64,000 nt of DNA, taken from NCBI RefSeq assembly GCF_001553625.1, contig NZ_CP014230.1, positions 1,178,001 through 1,242,000 of the forward strand, given 5' to 3'. Source of the DNA: Desulfomicrobium orale DSM 12838. Lineage in GTDB: Bacteria > Desulfobacterota > Desulfovibrionia > Desulfovibrionales > Desulfomicrobiaceae. Position numbers and translations under genes: made by a program. The notes beneath the pieces are model-generated. The model made no database searches. It was not told the origin of the DNA and worked only from the letters and a program-made list of their open reading frames with translations. Positions 37,703-46,731 of the stretch are shown in pieces. Numbering within the stretch: position 1 is the stretch's first letter; the number at the start of each line of letters is the position of its first letter.

Positions 37703-38523
37703 TCACAGAAGAGGAATGAGGTTGCACAGTAAATCGCCCAGAGCCGCGCCGGAACGGCCGGCCTGCTCCAGGATTTCCTCGTACGAGGTGGGGGCCATGC
37801 AGTCCGGAAGATTTTTGTTGGTCAGGCAGGAGATGCCCAGCACGTCCATGTTCATGTGCCGGGCCACGATGGCTTCGGACACCGTGGACATGCCGATGGC
37901 GTCCGCCCCCAGTGCCCGGTACATACGGGTTTCGGCCGGAGTTTCAAGACTTGGCCCGGCTATGCCCATATACACGCCCTGTTCCAGGCGCTGGCCGCGG
38001 ACGAGGGCCGCCCGCATGGCCTTTTCCCGCAGTTCCGGGCTGTAGGTCTGGGACATGTCCGGAAACCGGGGCCCCCAGACATCCACATTGGGGCCGGCGA
38101 GGGGATTTTTGCCGGTCATGTTGATATGGTCGGTGATGAGCATGAGCCCTCCGGCGGCAAAAAGCGGGTTCAGAGCTCCGGCGGCGTTGGTCAGGATCAG
38201 CTGTCTGGCCCCGAGCAGCCTCAGGACCCTCACGGGCAGGGTGATTTCCTGGGCGCTGTAGCCCTCGTAAAGGTGGAAGCGCCCGCACAGGATGGCCAGA
38301 TGCCGCTTCCCCATTTCGGCCAGAATGAGCATTCCGGCGTGCCCTTTCACGGTCGATTGGGGAAAGCCCGGGATTTCCTCATAGGGAATGCGTTGCCGGA
38401 TCCATGCCGGGTCGATCCAGCCGTCCAGTCCGCTGCCCAGCACAAGGGCCGTGGGGGGGCGGTGTCAAGACGGCGGCGTAGCCATTCGGTCGCGAGTCCG
38501 GTCCGGCACTGGATGTCGGACAT
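37703..38523 (-). CDS. pnp: Purine nucleoside phosphorylase, with an apparent frameshift near the start
   Basis: Adding one base to the seven-G run at 38453-38459 (C run on the coding strand) joins MSDIQCRTGLATEWLRRRLDTAP to TALVLGSGLDGW, giving 273 residues and the normal family N-terminus; the ATG at 38523 follows GGAGG. Signatures: LCGRFHLYEGY near 84, LTNAAGALNP near 115 and GPSLETPAETRMYRALGADAIGMSTVSEAIVARH in the second half (quoted in part). It cleaves purine nucleosides with phosphate for salvage. The defect is probably an undercall. It heads a two-gene unit with the HEAT-receiver gene. Confidence 0.88.
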
Positions 38524-38958
38524 GTATCCTCCGGGGCTGGGCCTTCAAGCCGTGCACGAATGAAATGCGGGTGGCGGGCTTTGCCGGCTTTAAGACAAGT
38601 ATTTCAATTGTTGTGGATGGGAAAAACTCCGGGACGTTCGCTTTTCGTCCGGCGTCCGGGCACCGCCATCTGTGCAGTGTATTTCGGATTATTGCAAACT
38701 CCGGACGGGCGTGAATTCCGCAGGGCCGCACCCCGCCCCGGAGGCTTGCTCCTTTCCGGCGAAGAAGATAAGCGCCGCCTTGAGAGTGAAAGGAGGGGCC
38801 CCCTGGCCGTTTTTGCGTCATGCGCCGCCGGGTCCGCTGTCTCTCCTGCCTGTTTTCGCGCACCTCTGGGCGGTACTGCCCACGGTCTTGAGCAGGGCCG
38901 GTATCCTCCGGGGGGGGAAACGGCTCTTGGCGAATCCATCTTCAGAAAAGGCTTGAGC
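38524..38958. other. Intergenic region between divergent pnp and biotin carboxylase genes
   Basis: About 435 bases that must hold both promoters. An open frame on the + strand runs into the biotin carboxylase, but its translation is Arg/Pro/Gly-rich and unlike any family N-terminus, so I treat it as non-coding. No clear promoter, terminator or riboswitch was recognised. Confidence 0.5.
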
Positions 38959-40386
38959 ATGAAAAGCAGCGAATCCAAAAAACATAAGATATTGATCGCC
39001 AACCGGGGTGAGATCGCCATCCGCATCATGCAGGCCTGCCGCAAGCTGGGCCTGGATTTTGTGGCGCTCTTCACCGAACCGGACCGGCACAGCGAGCATT
39101 GTGTTCTGGCCAGAAACCTGGGAGGCGAAGATTCGCTGTACCGGGTCAGCGCCTATCTGGATGCCAATGAAATCTTCGCCGTGGCCGATCATTCCGGCGC
39201 AACGGCCATCCATCCCGGATACGGCTTTTTCGCCGAAGACTACCGTTTCGCCCGCCGGGTGGCCCAGCGCGAACACAAGCTCATTTTTATCGGACCGTCC
39301 TGGCAGGTCATCCGGGAACTCGGCGACAAGATCAACACCAAACGTCTGGCCCGCAAACTCGGCGTGCCCACCGTGCCCGGCTCCGACAGGCCCGTGACCG
39401 ACGACCTGGAAGCCGAGGATATCGCCCGCTCCCTTTTTGCCTTTCAGAAGGAGCAGGGCGTGAACAACCCGGTCATTCTGGTCAAGGCTTCGGCTGGCGG
39501 GGGCGGCATGGGCATCGAGGAAGTGGACGACCCGGACAAGTTCCGAAGTGTTCTGCGCCGCATCAAAAACTACGCCAAACGCCAGTTCCGGGACGAAGGC
39601 GTGCTCATCGAACAGCGCATTTTCGACTTCAACCATCTGGAAGTGCAGGTTCTGGCCGATCGCACGGGGCAGAACCCGGTACATTTCGGCACCCGCAACT
39701 GCTCGGTGCAGTCTCTGGGGCGGCAGAAACGCATCGAAGTGGCGCCGGGGTTCGATCCGTCCTCCCTGCGTTACGCCTTTGACGCCAAAAAGGTTCTCGA
39801 GGACATCACCGAATATTCCCTGCGTATGGCCCGGGAGGCCGGATACGACAATGTGGGCACCTGGGAATGGATTGTCAGTCCCACGGGACAGCCCTTTCTG
39901 ATGGAGGTCAACACCCGCATCCAGGTGGAAAACGGGGTGTCGGCCCGTATCGCGTCCATCAAGGGCCGCGGGGACGTGGACCTCATCGCCGAGCAGATCC
40001 GGGTGGGGCTGGGCGCTCCTCTGGGGTACGCGCAGCAGGATATCCGGCTGGGCGGCGTGGGCATCGAGTACCGCATCATCGCCGAAGATCCGGACAACAG
40101 ATTCGCCCCCTGGGTCGGCCGGATCACGTCTTTCGACTGGCCCGAGCAGCCCTGGCTGACCGTGCACACGCAGGTGCCGCGCGACCGGGAATACGAGATT
40201 CCCACGGATTTCGATCCCAATCTGGCCCTGGCCATCATCTGGGGCAAGGACCTGGATGAGGCCAGAGCGCGCGGGCAGGAATTTCTGGACACTCTTACTC
40301 TGGCCGGGGAAAACGCCGGCGGCGAACCGCTCAAGTCCAACATCGCGTTTCTGAAGCGCAAAACCGAGAAGATTCTGGTTTTCTGA
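38959..40386 (+). CDS. accC: Biotin carboxylase (acetyl-CoA carboxylase subunit), divergent
   Basis: 475 residues from the ATG at 38959, where the family starts (KILIANRGEIAIRIMQACRKLG). ATP-grasp loop KASAGGGGMGIEEVDD near residue 177. The catalytic region reads FLMEVNTRIQVENGVS near 314-328, where the usual Q-V-E-H is Q-V-E-N (His to Asn at about 325), and NCSVQSLGRQKRIEVAPG near 247 replaces the usual RDCSxQRR. It would carboxylate biotin using ATP and bicarbonate. It is followed by the fused carboxyltransferase and a biotinyl-like gene, so an acyl-CoA carboxylase set is likely. Confidence 0.82.
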   Translation: MKSSESKKHKILIANRGEIAIRIMQACRKLGLDFVALFTEPDRHSEHCVLARNLGGEDSLYRVSAYLDANEIFAVADHSGATAIHPGYGFFAEDYRFARRVAQREHKLIFIGPSWQVIRELGDKINTKRLARKLGVPTVPGSDRPVTDDLEAEDIARSLFAFQKEQGVNNPVILVKASAGGGGMGIEEVDDPDKFRSVLRRIKNYAKRQFRDEGVLIEQRIFDFNHLEVQVLADRTGQNPVHFGTRNCSVQSLGRQKRIEVAPGFDPSSLRYAFDAKKVLEDITEYSLRMAREAGYDNVGTWEWIVSPTGQPFLMEVNTRIQVENGVSARIASIKGRGDVDLIAEQIRVGLGAPLGYAQQDIRLGGVGIEYRIIAEDPDNRFAPWVGRITSFDWPEQPWLTVHTQVPRDREYEIPTDFDPNLALAIIWGKDLDEARARGQEFLDTLTLAGENAGGEPLKSNIAFLKRKTEKILVF

Positions 40387-40489
40387 ACAACTTGCCGTTT
40401 CGGGGCGACATTTCCTGACGGCCGTTCAGACATTCAGCCGAAGCCGGTTTCCCGGCGAAAATCAACACCCGCGAGGCATACGGCGCCCT

Positions 40490-42730
40490 ATGGATATGGA
40501 AAAACGCACGCAGGAACTTCGGGACCGCCTGAAATACATTCAGGATATTTTTGCCCCGGACGAGAACAGCAACGTGAGCATGCTCGAAACCAGATTCGGG
40601 GAGTTCGTCTCCCGCGTGCCGGAACTGAACAAGCAGGAAGCCGTCCGGCAGCTGGAGACCCTGGAAGAACTGTTCCGGTTTCTGGAAAAGAAGCTGGAGC
40701 GGGACCTGACGCCCATGAACAAGGTGCGCATTGTCCGCCATCCGCAGCGCATCTGCCTGAAGGACATTCTGGAAAACGTCTACGACAACTACACCGAGAT
40801 CGGCGGCCAGGACGACTACAGCATCGATCCCGCCATGCTTATCGCCCGGGCCTACATCACCCGCAAGCGTGGCAAGAAGCTGCATCATCAGGCGGTCATG
40901 GTCATCGGCCAGGAAAAGGGGCACGGGCAGGAATTCAGGAACGGCGGCTCGGTCAAGCCCTGGGGCAACGCCAAGGCCCTGCACTACATGAAGGTCGCGG
41001 AGACGGAGAACATCCCCATCCACACCTATATTTTCACTCCCGGCTCCTACCCTATCGAGGATTATCCCGGGGCGGCCCAGCAGATCGCCAAGAATCTCTA
41101 TGAAATGGCGGGCATCAAGGTGCCCATCGTAGCCGTCATTTCCGAGGGCGGTTCCGGCGGCGCCGAGGCCATCGGGCTGGCCGACACGCGCATGATGCTC
41201 TCCCACGGATACTATTCGGTCATTTCCCCCGAGGGCGCGGCGGCCATCGAGGGCCGTCTGCGCGACGGGCAGCGCGCCGAGCCGGAGCTGATCGAGCGCT
41301 GTGCCAGACAGCTCAAGATCACGGCTGACGACAACCGGGCCATGGGCTATGTGGACTGGCGAATCAGCGAGCCCGAACTGGGGGCCCGGCCCGAACACTA
41401 CGATTTTTTCCGTAAACTGCGTAAAGCCGTGATCCGGTCCACGGACGAAATCGTGCTGAACGTCAGCGGCCTGCGGCTTTTTCGCTCCATCGCCCTGAAA
41501 CGCCACAAGGGGGCGGACGTGTATGTGCGCTGGAGCCTTAATTCCAGGGCAAAGGAACGTCTTTTGTGGATGCGCTACACGAAGTACCGGCGCATGGCCC
41601 AGTTCGCCTACACGGATAAGCGGCACTGGTTCAGCCGGGGCAGCGAGTCTCTGGGAGAGATGTGGACGGCCCTGTATTCGTATTTTCGTTACGATCTGTT
41701 CGGCAAGCAGCGCAAGAAAGTCACGGAGCTGGCCGAAGACGTGCAGGCGGAAATGCAGGTGGTTGTGGGGCGTTCTTCCCGCTTCTGGAAAAGCCTTGTG
41801 GGCAGATTGTCGCTTGGCTCGAACAAGAGGCACGTGGACAAGGAGGGGCTGACTTCTCTTTCGGCCTGGAACGACTCCGCCCAGAGTAACGGGCAGTGGC
41901 GCTATGTCAGCCCCCAGGCCAAAAAGGACCGCGCCGTGGCCTGCCCCAACGCGGCGGTACACGGCTGCCTGGACCAGTGGGCCCCGGATCTTTTCGGGGA
42001 ATGGGCCGGGGTATGCAGTTTCTGTGGTCATCATTTTCCCATGGAGCATCAGTGGTATCTGCACAATATATTCGATCCCGGCTCCATTTACGAGATCTTC
42101 TCCGAAATCGAATCCATCAATCCGCTGAGTTTCGACGGTTTCGATCTGAAACTGGACGAGGCCAAGCGCAAGACCGGTCACAAATGCGGATGCATGACCT
42201 TCGAGGCCCGCATCGAAGGCACTTCCGTCATGGTGGCCATGTTCATGGCGGCCTTTCGCGGCGGCAGCGTGGGCGCGGCCGAGGGGGAGAAATTCATCCG
42301 GGCCATGGAACGGGCGCGCAAGAAGCAGCTGCCTTTCCTTTCGTATGTGCACGGCACGGCGGGCATCCGCATTCAGGAAGGCGTCAACGGGGTCATCCAG
42401 ATGCCGCGCTGCACCATGGCCGTACGCCGCTACATCGAGGCGGGCGGTCTTTATCTGGTGCTGTACGATACCAACTCCTACGCAGGCCCGGTGGCCAGCT
42501 TCCTGGGTTGCTCGCCGTATCAGTTCGCGGTGCGGTCGGCCAATATCGGGTTCGCCGGACCGGGAGTCATCAAGGAAACTACGGGCATGGACATTCCTCC
42601 CCACTACCACAACGCTTTCCAGGCCCTGTCGCGCGGACATGTTCAGGGCATCTGGGACCGCAGGGAAATCCGGAACAATCTGGTGCAGTCGCTGCAAACC
42701 ATGGGCGGCCGCAATCTGTATTACCGCTAG
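40490..42730 (+). CDS. Acetyl-CoA carboxylase carboxyltransferase, AccA-AccD fusion
   Basis: 746 residues. Residues ~100-330 are AccA-like (GQEKGHGQEF near 143, FTPGSYPIEDYPGAA near 183, ISEGGSGGAEAIGLAD near 220, YYSVISPEGAA near 241). After a ~130-residue linker the C-terminal half is AccD-like, with a zinc ribbon from Cys 485, 493, 509 and 512 and the core FRGGSVGAAEGEKF near 587. The alpha part thus precedes the beta part. It would transfer the carboxyl group from biotin to acetyl-CoA to make malonyl-CoA, the first step of fatty acid synthesis; fabI is nearby. Confidence 0.88.
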   Translation: MDMEKRTQELRDRLKYIQDIFAPDENSNVSMLETRFGEFVSRVPELNKQEAVRQLETLEELFRFLEKKLERDLTPMNKVRIVRHPQRICLKDILENVYDNYTEIGGQDDYSIDPAMLIARAYITRKRGKKLHHQAVMVIGQEKGHGQEFRNGGSVKPWGNAKALHYMKVAETENIPIHTYIFTPGSYPIEDYPGAAQQIAKNLYEMAGIKVPIVAVISEGGSGGAEAIGLADTRMMLSHGYYSVISPEGAAAIEGRLRDGQRAEPELIERCARQLKITADDNRAMGYVDWRISEPELGARPEHYDFFRKLRKAVIRSTDEIVLNVSGLRLFRSIALKRHKGADVYVRWSLNSRAKERLLWMRYTKYRRMAQFAYTDKRHWFSRGSESLGEMWTALYSYFRYDLFGKQRKKVTELAEDVQAEMQVVVGRSSRFWKSLVGRLSLGSNKRHVDKEGLTSLSAWNDSAQSNGQWRYVSPQAKKDRAVACPNAAVHGCLDQWAPDLFGEWAGVCSFCGHHFPMEHQWYLHNIFDPGSIYEIFSEIESINPLSFDGFDLKLDEAKRKTGHKCGCMTFEARIEGTSVMVAMFMAAFRGGSVGAAEGEKFIRAMERARKKQLPFLSYVHGTAGIRIQEGVNGVIQMPRCTMAVRRYIEAGGLYLVLYDTNSYAGPVASFLGCSPYQFAVRSANIGFAGPGVIKETTGMDIPPHYHNAFQALSRGHVQGIWDRREIRNNLVQSLQTMGGRNLYYR

Positions 42731-42740
42731 GAGGCCATCT

Positions 42741-43394
42741 GTGATCGACGTGAAAGAGCTGCTGCGGGAATTGCGGGAGGAACCCTACGAGAAGGTGGTC
42801 ATCCGCGCCCCGCACTGCGGCAGGGTGGAGTTCGTGGCCAGCGAGCCCGGCGCCAGAGTGACCGGCCCCGGCGGCACCTGGAAGGAAAAGCCGGGTACGC
42901 TTCTGGCCCGGCTGGAGCGGGAAAAGAGTATCCGGCCGCTGCACGCGCCGCAGAAAGGAGAGCTCATGTCCTTGGCGGAAGTGCAGAACGGGCAGTTCGT
43001 GCAGGCCGGACAGGAACTCATGACCATCCGCCATTTTCTGACCAGGGACGAGGTGGTGGCCCGCATCCTGCGGCGTTCCCTTTCCCTCTTCCTTGCCCCG
43101 GAAAAGGGAAAATATTATTTTTATCCGGACGTGGACATCAAGATAAAGACCAAGGGCAGCCAGACCGTGCAGGTGGAGGACGGAATGGATCTGTTCATCC
43201 TGTCCCGGATGAAGCGGGAAACGGCGGTCCGGTACACGGGCCCGGCGGGCATCATCTATGCGGTTTATTTTGAAACCAACGATTCCGTTGACCGGGACAG
43301 TCCGCTCATCGGCGTATGTCCCGAAGACCATCTGAGTGAAATTCAGGAAGTCGTCGCCCGCGTGCAGAGCGACTGGGAGGAGCGCGATGGGTAA
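42741..43394 (+). CDS. Biotinyl/lipoyl-like carrier domain protein with two tandem modules
   Basis: 217 residues from a GTG at 42741 with TAGGAGG upstream. Two half-repeats resemble biotinyl domains. The first (residues ~25-100) ends HAPQKGELMSLAEVQNGQFVQAGQELMTI but has E-R-E-K-S (59-63) where E-A-M-K-M is expected. The second (~145-200) has S-R-M-K-R-E (155-160) then GIIYAVYFETNDSVDRDSPL. Only Lys 158 sits in a Met-Lys pair, so it is the best candidate for biotinylation. Position after AccA-AccD suggests it serves as the carrier subunit; whether it is biotinylated is uncertain. Overlaps the next gene by eight bases. Confidence 0.65.
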   Translation: MIDVKELLRELREEPYEKVVIRAPHCGRVEFVASEPGARVTGPGGTWKEKPGTLLARLEREKSIRPLHAPQKGELMSLAEVQNGQFVQAGQELMTIRHFLTRDEVVARILRRSLSLFLAPEKGKYYFYPDVDIKIKTKGSQTVQVEDGMDLFILSRMKRETAVRYTGPAGIIYAVYFETNDSVDRDSPLIGVCPEDHLSEIQEVVARVQSDWEERDG

Positions 43395-43737
43395 AGTCCT
43401 GCAGGTCAGGCTGTATGCCTACACCTATGCGGAAGATGATGTGCGCCGGGAATGGCCGTTGCTCTGGAAATGGGCCTTCGAGGAAACCCGGCCGGGCTTT
43501 CCCCTCGAGAGGGAGGGCGTGATGGAACTCGTCCGGGCCCTGGATGACATGCTCCAATTTGAAAAAGGATCGGACACACTGCGTCAGGCGCTGTCGAGGT
43601 ATCTTCCGTCAGTGACGGAGCAGGCGCGCAAGCTGGAAGAAGCTTTGGCCGACTGGGATCCCAAGGCCGCCAATGCAGCCACCGACCGCATCGAGGAAGG
43701 CCTGACCGAACTGGAACGAAACACGCCCCGGCCATGA
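43387..43737 (+). CDS. Conserved-looking hypothetical protein, 116 residues
   Basis: Starts at the ATG at 43387, overlapping the end of the carrier gene, with GGAGGAGCG upstream. Begins [14 protein letters not shown], then acidic/aromatic ([16 protein letters not shown]), and the second half is helical with a possible coiled coil ([31 protein letters not shown]). No signal peptide or Cys. Translational coupling to the carboxylase genes suggests a role with that enzyme, but I recognise no family. Confidence 0.7.
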   Translation: MGKVLQVRLYAYTYAEDDVRREWPLLWKWAFEETRPGFPLEREGVMELVRALDDMLQFEKGSDTLRQALSRYLPSVTEQARKLEEALADWDPKAANAATDRIEEGLTELERNTPRP

Positions 43738-43756
43738 GCGGGGGAAAGGAGACGAT

Positions 43757-44224
43757 ATGGCGGGAAGTCTGAACAAGGTGCTGTTGATCGGCCGGCTGGG
43801 CCGCGATCCGGAGATGCGCTACACCGCTTCCGGGCAGCCCGTGGCCAATTTTTCCATAGCCACGGATGAGACATACACCAGCAAGGACGGCCAGAAGGTG
43901 GAAAAAACCGAATGGCACCGGATTGTGGTCTGGGGCAAGCAGGCGGAGTTCTGTGGAAATTATCTGTCCAAAGGGCGTCTGGTATATATCGAAGGCAAGC
44001 TGGAGACCCGCAAGTGGCAGGACAAGGAAGGCATGGAGCGTACCACCACTGAAATCCGGGCGGACCGGGTGCTGGGGCTGGATTCCCGCCAGTCCGAAGG
44101 CGGCTTCGCTCCCGCGCCTCAGTACCAGAGAAACCAGTCCGGCCAGAACGCCGACATGGGCTATGAGGATATGGGCTCGCCGTTTCCATCCGAAGCCAGC
44201 GGCATGGACGACGCGCCGTTCTGA
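43757..44224 (+). CDS. ssb: Single-stranded DNA-binding protein
   Basis: 155 residues. OB fold of the Ssb type: [34 protein letters not shown] near the start (quoted in part), [16 protein letters not shown] near residue 54, [20 protein letters not shown] near 74. A Gln/Gly/Ser-rich tail ends in the acidic tip DDAPF used to bind partner proteins. Protects single-stranded DNA in replication and repair. Last gene of the carboxylase operon. Confidence 0.95.
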   Translation: MAGSLNKVLLIGRLGRDPEMRYTASGQPVANFSIATDETYTSKDGQKVEKTEWHRIVVWGKQAEFCGNYLSKGRLVYIEGKLETRKWQDKEGMERTTTEIRADRVLGLDSRQSEGGFAPAPQYQRNQSGQNADMGYEDMGSPFPSEASGMDDAPF

Positions 44225-44271
44225 TTTGCGGATGATCTGCGGAGCCTGCGGGCTTCGGCGCGATTTCTCAG

Positions 44272-44302
44272 CGTGGATTTCCTAAAGAAATCCACGTTTT
44301 TT
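44272..44302. terminator. Rho-independent terminator between ssb and pbpC
   Basis: 10-bp perfect stem CGTGGATTTC / GAAATCCACG with loop CTAAA, then six T. It lies 47 bases after ssb on the + strand. It could also serve the convergent pbpC gene, though the A-rich side for that strand is poor. Confidence 0.85.
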
Positions 44303-44349
44303 ATTTTCAAGGCGCCTGCCGGAAAGGATTTCTTGAAGGCCGCCCTCTG

Positions 44350-46731
44350 TCACCGGGGTCTCGCGGCATCGCGCAGAGCCGTCCCTCTCTGGGGATCTGC
44401 CAGTTCGCGGACCACGAAGTGAATCTGGCTGCCGCGGCCCAGATCGTCGGTTACGGATGCGCTGTGGCGGCCTGGCTCCAGGGTGACGAAGCAGGGTGTT
44501 TCCGGCGAGGCGTGCCCCACGTAGCGGCCGTCCACATACCAGTAATGCACGGCCGCTCCGGTGCCGGGAGCCGCGACCAGGGCCAGCCGCTGGAATTCGG
44601 GCGGGGCGTCGGGCCGGATCAGGTACGGAGTGCGGGCCGACGGGGACTGGATGAGCGGGCCTTTTTCCTCCGGCACGTCCGGGCAATCGGGATGGACTTT
44701 GGGCAGGCCGGGCAGAGGCGCGCCTTGGGCCATGCGGTAGGCGACCAGTTCGGCGGGCCAGATGAGCGCCGTTTCCTCCCGTGCGGTCCGGCTCAGCAGA
44801 CAGTCGCCGTGCAGGCGCAGGCCGGTCTCCGGGTCCACGAAGATGCGTTTGTGCAGGGTGCAGACCGGGAGGCTGGTGACCCCGGCAATGGCCTGGGTCA
44901 GGGTTGTGGGGCAGGCCGGGCCGGGCCGGTGTCCGCTTAACGCGCAGACCGGAATCCGGCGCAGGGCCGGGGCGGCGAACCGGGGCAGGCTGGTCGTGCC
45001 GGGAGAAAGCATCCGGAACAGATCGAAAAGCAGAGGCCCCGCATGGAGGGTCCCGGAAATGTTCTTGCACTGGGAGCCGTCGGGGTTGCCCGCCCAGACG
45101 CCGATGGCCAGTTCCTGGCTCAGGCCCGCGGCCCAGGCATCGCGGTGGCCGAAGGAGGTGCCGGTTTTCCAGGCCACGGCGGGCGCGCCGACGGTGAATT
45201 CCCAGGAATCGGACATTTCCGGGCGTCTGGTGGCGGCCAGGATGTCGAGCACCATGGCCGAGGCTTCCGGAGAAATGATCTGCGTTCCGCCGTGGCGGTC
45301 CCCTCCTGCCAGCGGTCTGACGGGACGGTACTCGCCGCCCGCCCCCAGAGTGGCGTAAAGATTGACCAGTTCCAGCAGACGCACTTCGCATCCGCCCAGA
45401 GCCAGAGACAGACCGTAATGGGCGGCAGGCCGGTCCAGAGTGGTCAGGCCGCCCCGCCGCAACAGGTCGTGAAAGGGAGCCAGTCCGCACCGGGCCAGAA
45501 GGCGTGCGGCCGGCACGTTCAGGGAGGTGGCCAGGGCCATGCGCGCGCTGATCAGACCCTGAAAGTCCTGACCGTAGTTTTCCGGCATGTAACCGCCGAA
45601 ATCCGTGGGCACGTCCAGCAGCATGGAGCCGGGGGTAAGGTGTCCCTGATCGAAGGCCAGGGCGTACAGAAAGGGTTTCAGGGTGGAGCCAGGAGAGCGT
45701 CTGGACAAGGCGTTGTCCACCTGCCCCTGGCGGGCCGTGTCCCAGAAATCGGGCGAACCCGCATAGGCCAGAATTTCCCGGGTGCGGGTATGGAGCACCA
45801 CCACTGCTACGGACCCGATGGCCGCGCGGCGCAGCTCCTCCAGGCGACTTGCAATGGCGGACTCCACAATGCCCTGCATCCGTTTGTCCAGACTGCTCCG
45901 CAGCACTGCCTGTTCCGGCAGACGGGAACGCAGCCAGCGGCAGAAATGCGGCGCGGCCTGGGGCACGGCGGCCCGCGAGGCCAGCAGCGGGCGGCTTTGG
46001 CTTTCGGCAATGCGCGCCTCGCTGAACACACCGTCTCGTGCGAAGCGCTTCAGTACCTGGTTGCGCACCTTCAAGGCCGCCTCGGGATTTTTCAGCGGAT
46101 TGTAGCGCGAGGGCGAGCGCGGCAGCACTGAAAGAAGAGCTATTTCTCCGAGGGACAGGGCGTCCGGCTTTTTGCCGAAATACTGCCACGAAGCGGCCCC
46201 CACCCCCACCACGTTGCCGCCGAAGGGCGCGAGGTTCACGTACCAGGTCAGAATCTGTTCCTTGGAGTAATGGGCGCTCAGTTGCAGGGCGCGCAGGGCT
46301 TCCACCAGCTTGGTGCCGAAGGTGCGCGGGTGCGGGTCGGCCATGCGGGCCACCTGCATGGGAATGGTGGACGCGCCGCTGACCACGCGTCCGTGCCGGA
46401 GGTTGCTCCACATGGCGCGGATCACGGCCAGCGGGTTGACGCCCGGATGATGGCGGAAATGCCGGTCTTCGGAGTGGATCAGGGCCGTGACCAGATCCGG
46501 GGAGACCTCGTCCAGGGTCACGGGAAAGCGCCACATGCCGTCCGGAGCCAGAAAATAGCGCAGAGACTTGCCGTTTCTGTCCAGCACGCGGGTGGACGGC
46601 GCGGGTTCGAGCCTGTCCACGGGAAAAGGAAAAAGCCTGTCCAGGATAAAGGCGCTCACGAGCGCCAGCACCAGAAACAGGCTCAGGGCCGTGACCACGC
46701 GGCGAGCGCGGGCCACGGCTTTTTGGGTCAT
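44350..46731 (-). CDS. pbpC: Penicillin-binding protein 1C
   Basis: 793 residues from the ATG at 46731; the longer open frame overlaps the upstream gene and is not needed. One N-terminal membrane helix, a transglycosylase domain (ALIHSEDRHFRHHPGVNPLA near residue 85, SGASTIPMQVAR near 118), then a transpeptidase domain with serine motif SPGSTLKPFLYALAFD near 338 and KTGTSFGHRDAW near 525. A C-terminal PBP1C-type domain follows. It builds or edits peptidoglycan. Its start overlaps the stop of the alpha-2-macroglobulin gene, the usual yfhM-pbpC pairing. Confidence 0.93.
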   Translation of the reverse strand: MTQKAVARARRVVTALSLFLVLALVSAFILDRLFPFPVDRLEPAPSTRVLDRNGKSLRYFLAPDGMWRFPVTLDEVSPDLVTALIHSEDRHFRHHPGVNPLAVIRAMWSNLRHGRVVSGASTIPMQVARMADPHPRTFGTKLVEALRALQLSAHYSKEQILTWYVNLAPFGGNVVGVGAASWQYFGKKPDALSLGEIALLSVLPRSPSRYNPLKNPEAALKVRNQVLKRFARDGVFSEARIAESQSRPLLASRAAVPQAAPHFCRWLRSRLPEQAVLRSSLDKRMQGIVESAIASRLEELRRAAIGSVAVVVLHTRTREILAYAGSPDFWDTARQGQVDNALSRRSPGSTLKPFLYALAFDQGHLTPGSMLLDVPTDFGGYMPENYGQDFQGLISARMALATSLNVPAARLLARCGLAPFHDLLRRGGLTTLDRPAAHYGLSLALGGCEVRLLELVNLYATLGAGGEYRPVRPLAGGDRHGGTQIISPEASAMVLDILAATRRPEMSDSWEFTVGAPAVAWKTGTSFGHRDAWAAGLSQELAIGVWAGNPDGSQCKNISGTLHAGPLLFDLFRMLSPGTTSLPRFAAPALRRIPVCALSGHRPGPACPTTLTQAIAGVTSLPVCTLHKRIFVDPETGLRLHGDCLLSRTAREETALIWPAELVAYRMAQGAPLPGLPKVHPDCPDVPEEKGPLIQSPSARTPYLIRPDAPPEFQRLALVAAPGTGAAVHYWYVDGRYVGHASPETPCFVTLEPGRHSASVTDDLGRGSQIHFVVRELADPQRGTALRDAARPR

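Noticed and set aside
38560-38958. N-terminal extension of the biotin carboxylase frame
   Set aside because: The extra 133 residues are Arg/Pro-rich and unlike any family; the family start is at 38959.
44282-46534. 750-codon second minus-strand frame over pbpC
   Set aside because: Out-of-frame shadow rich in Arg, Pro and Gly; pbpC itself is clear.
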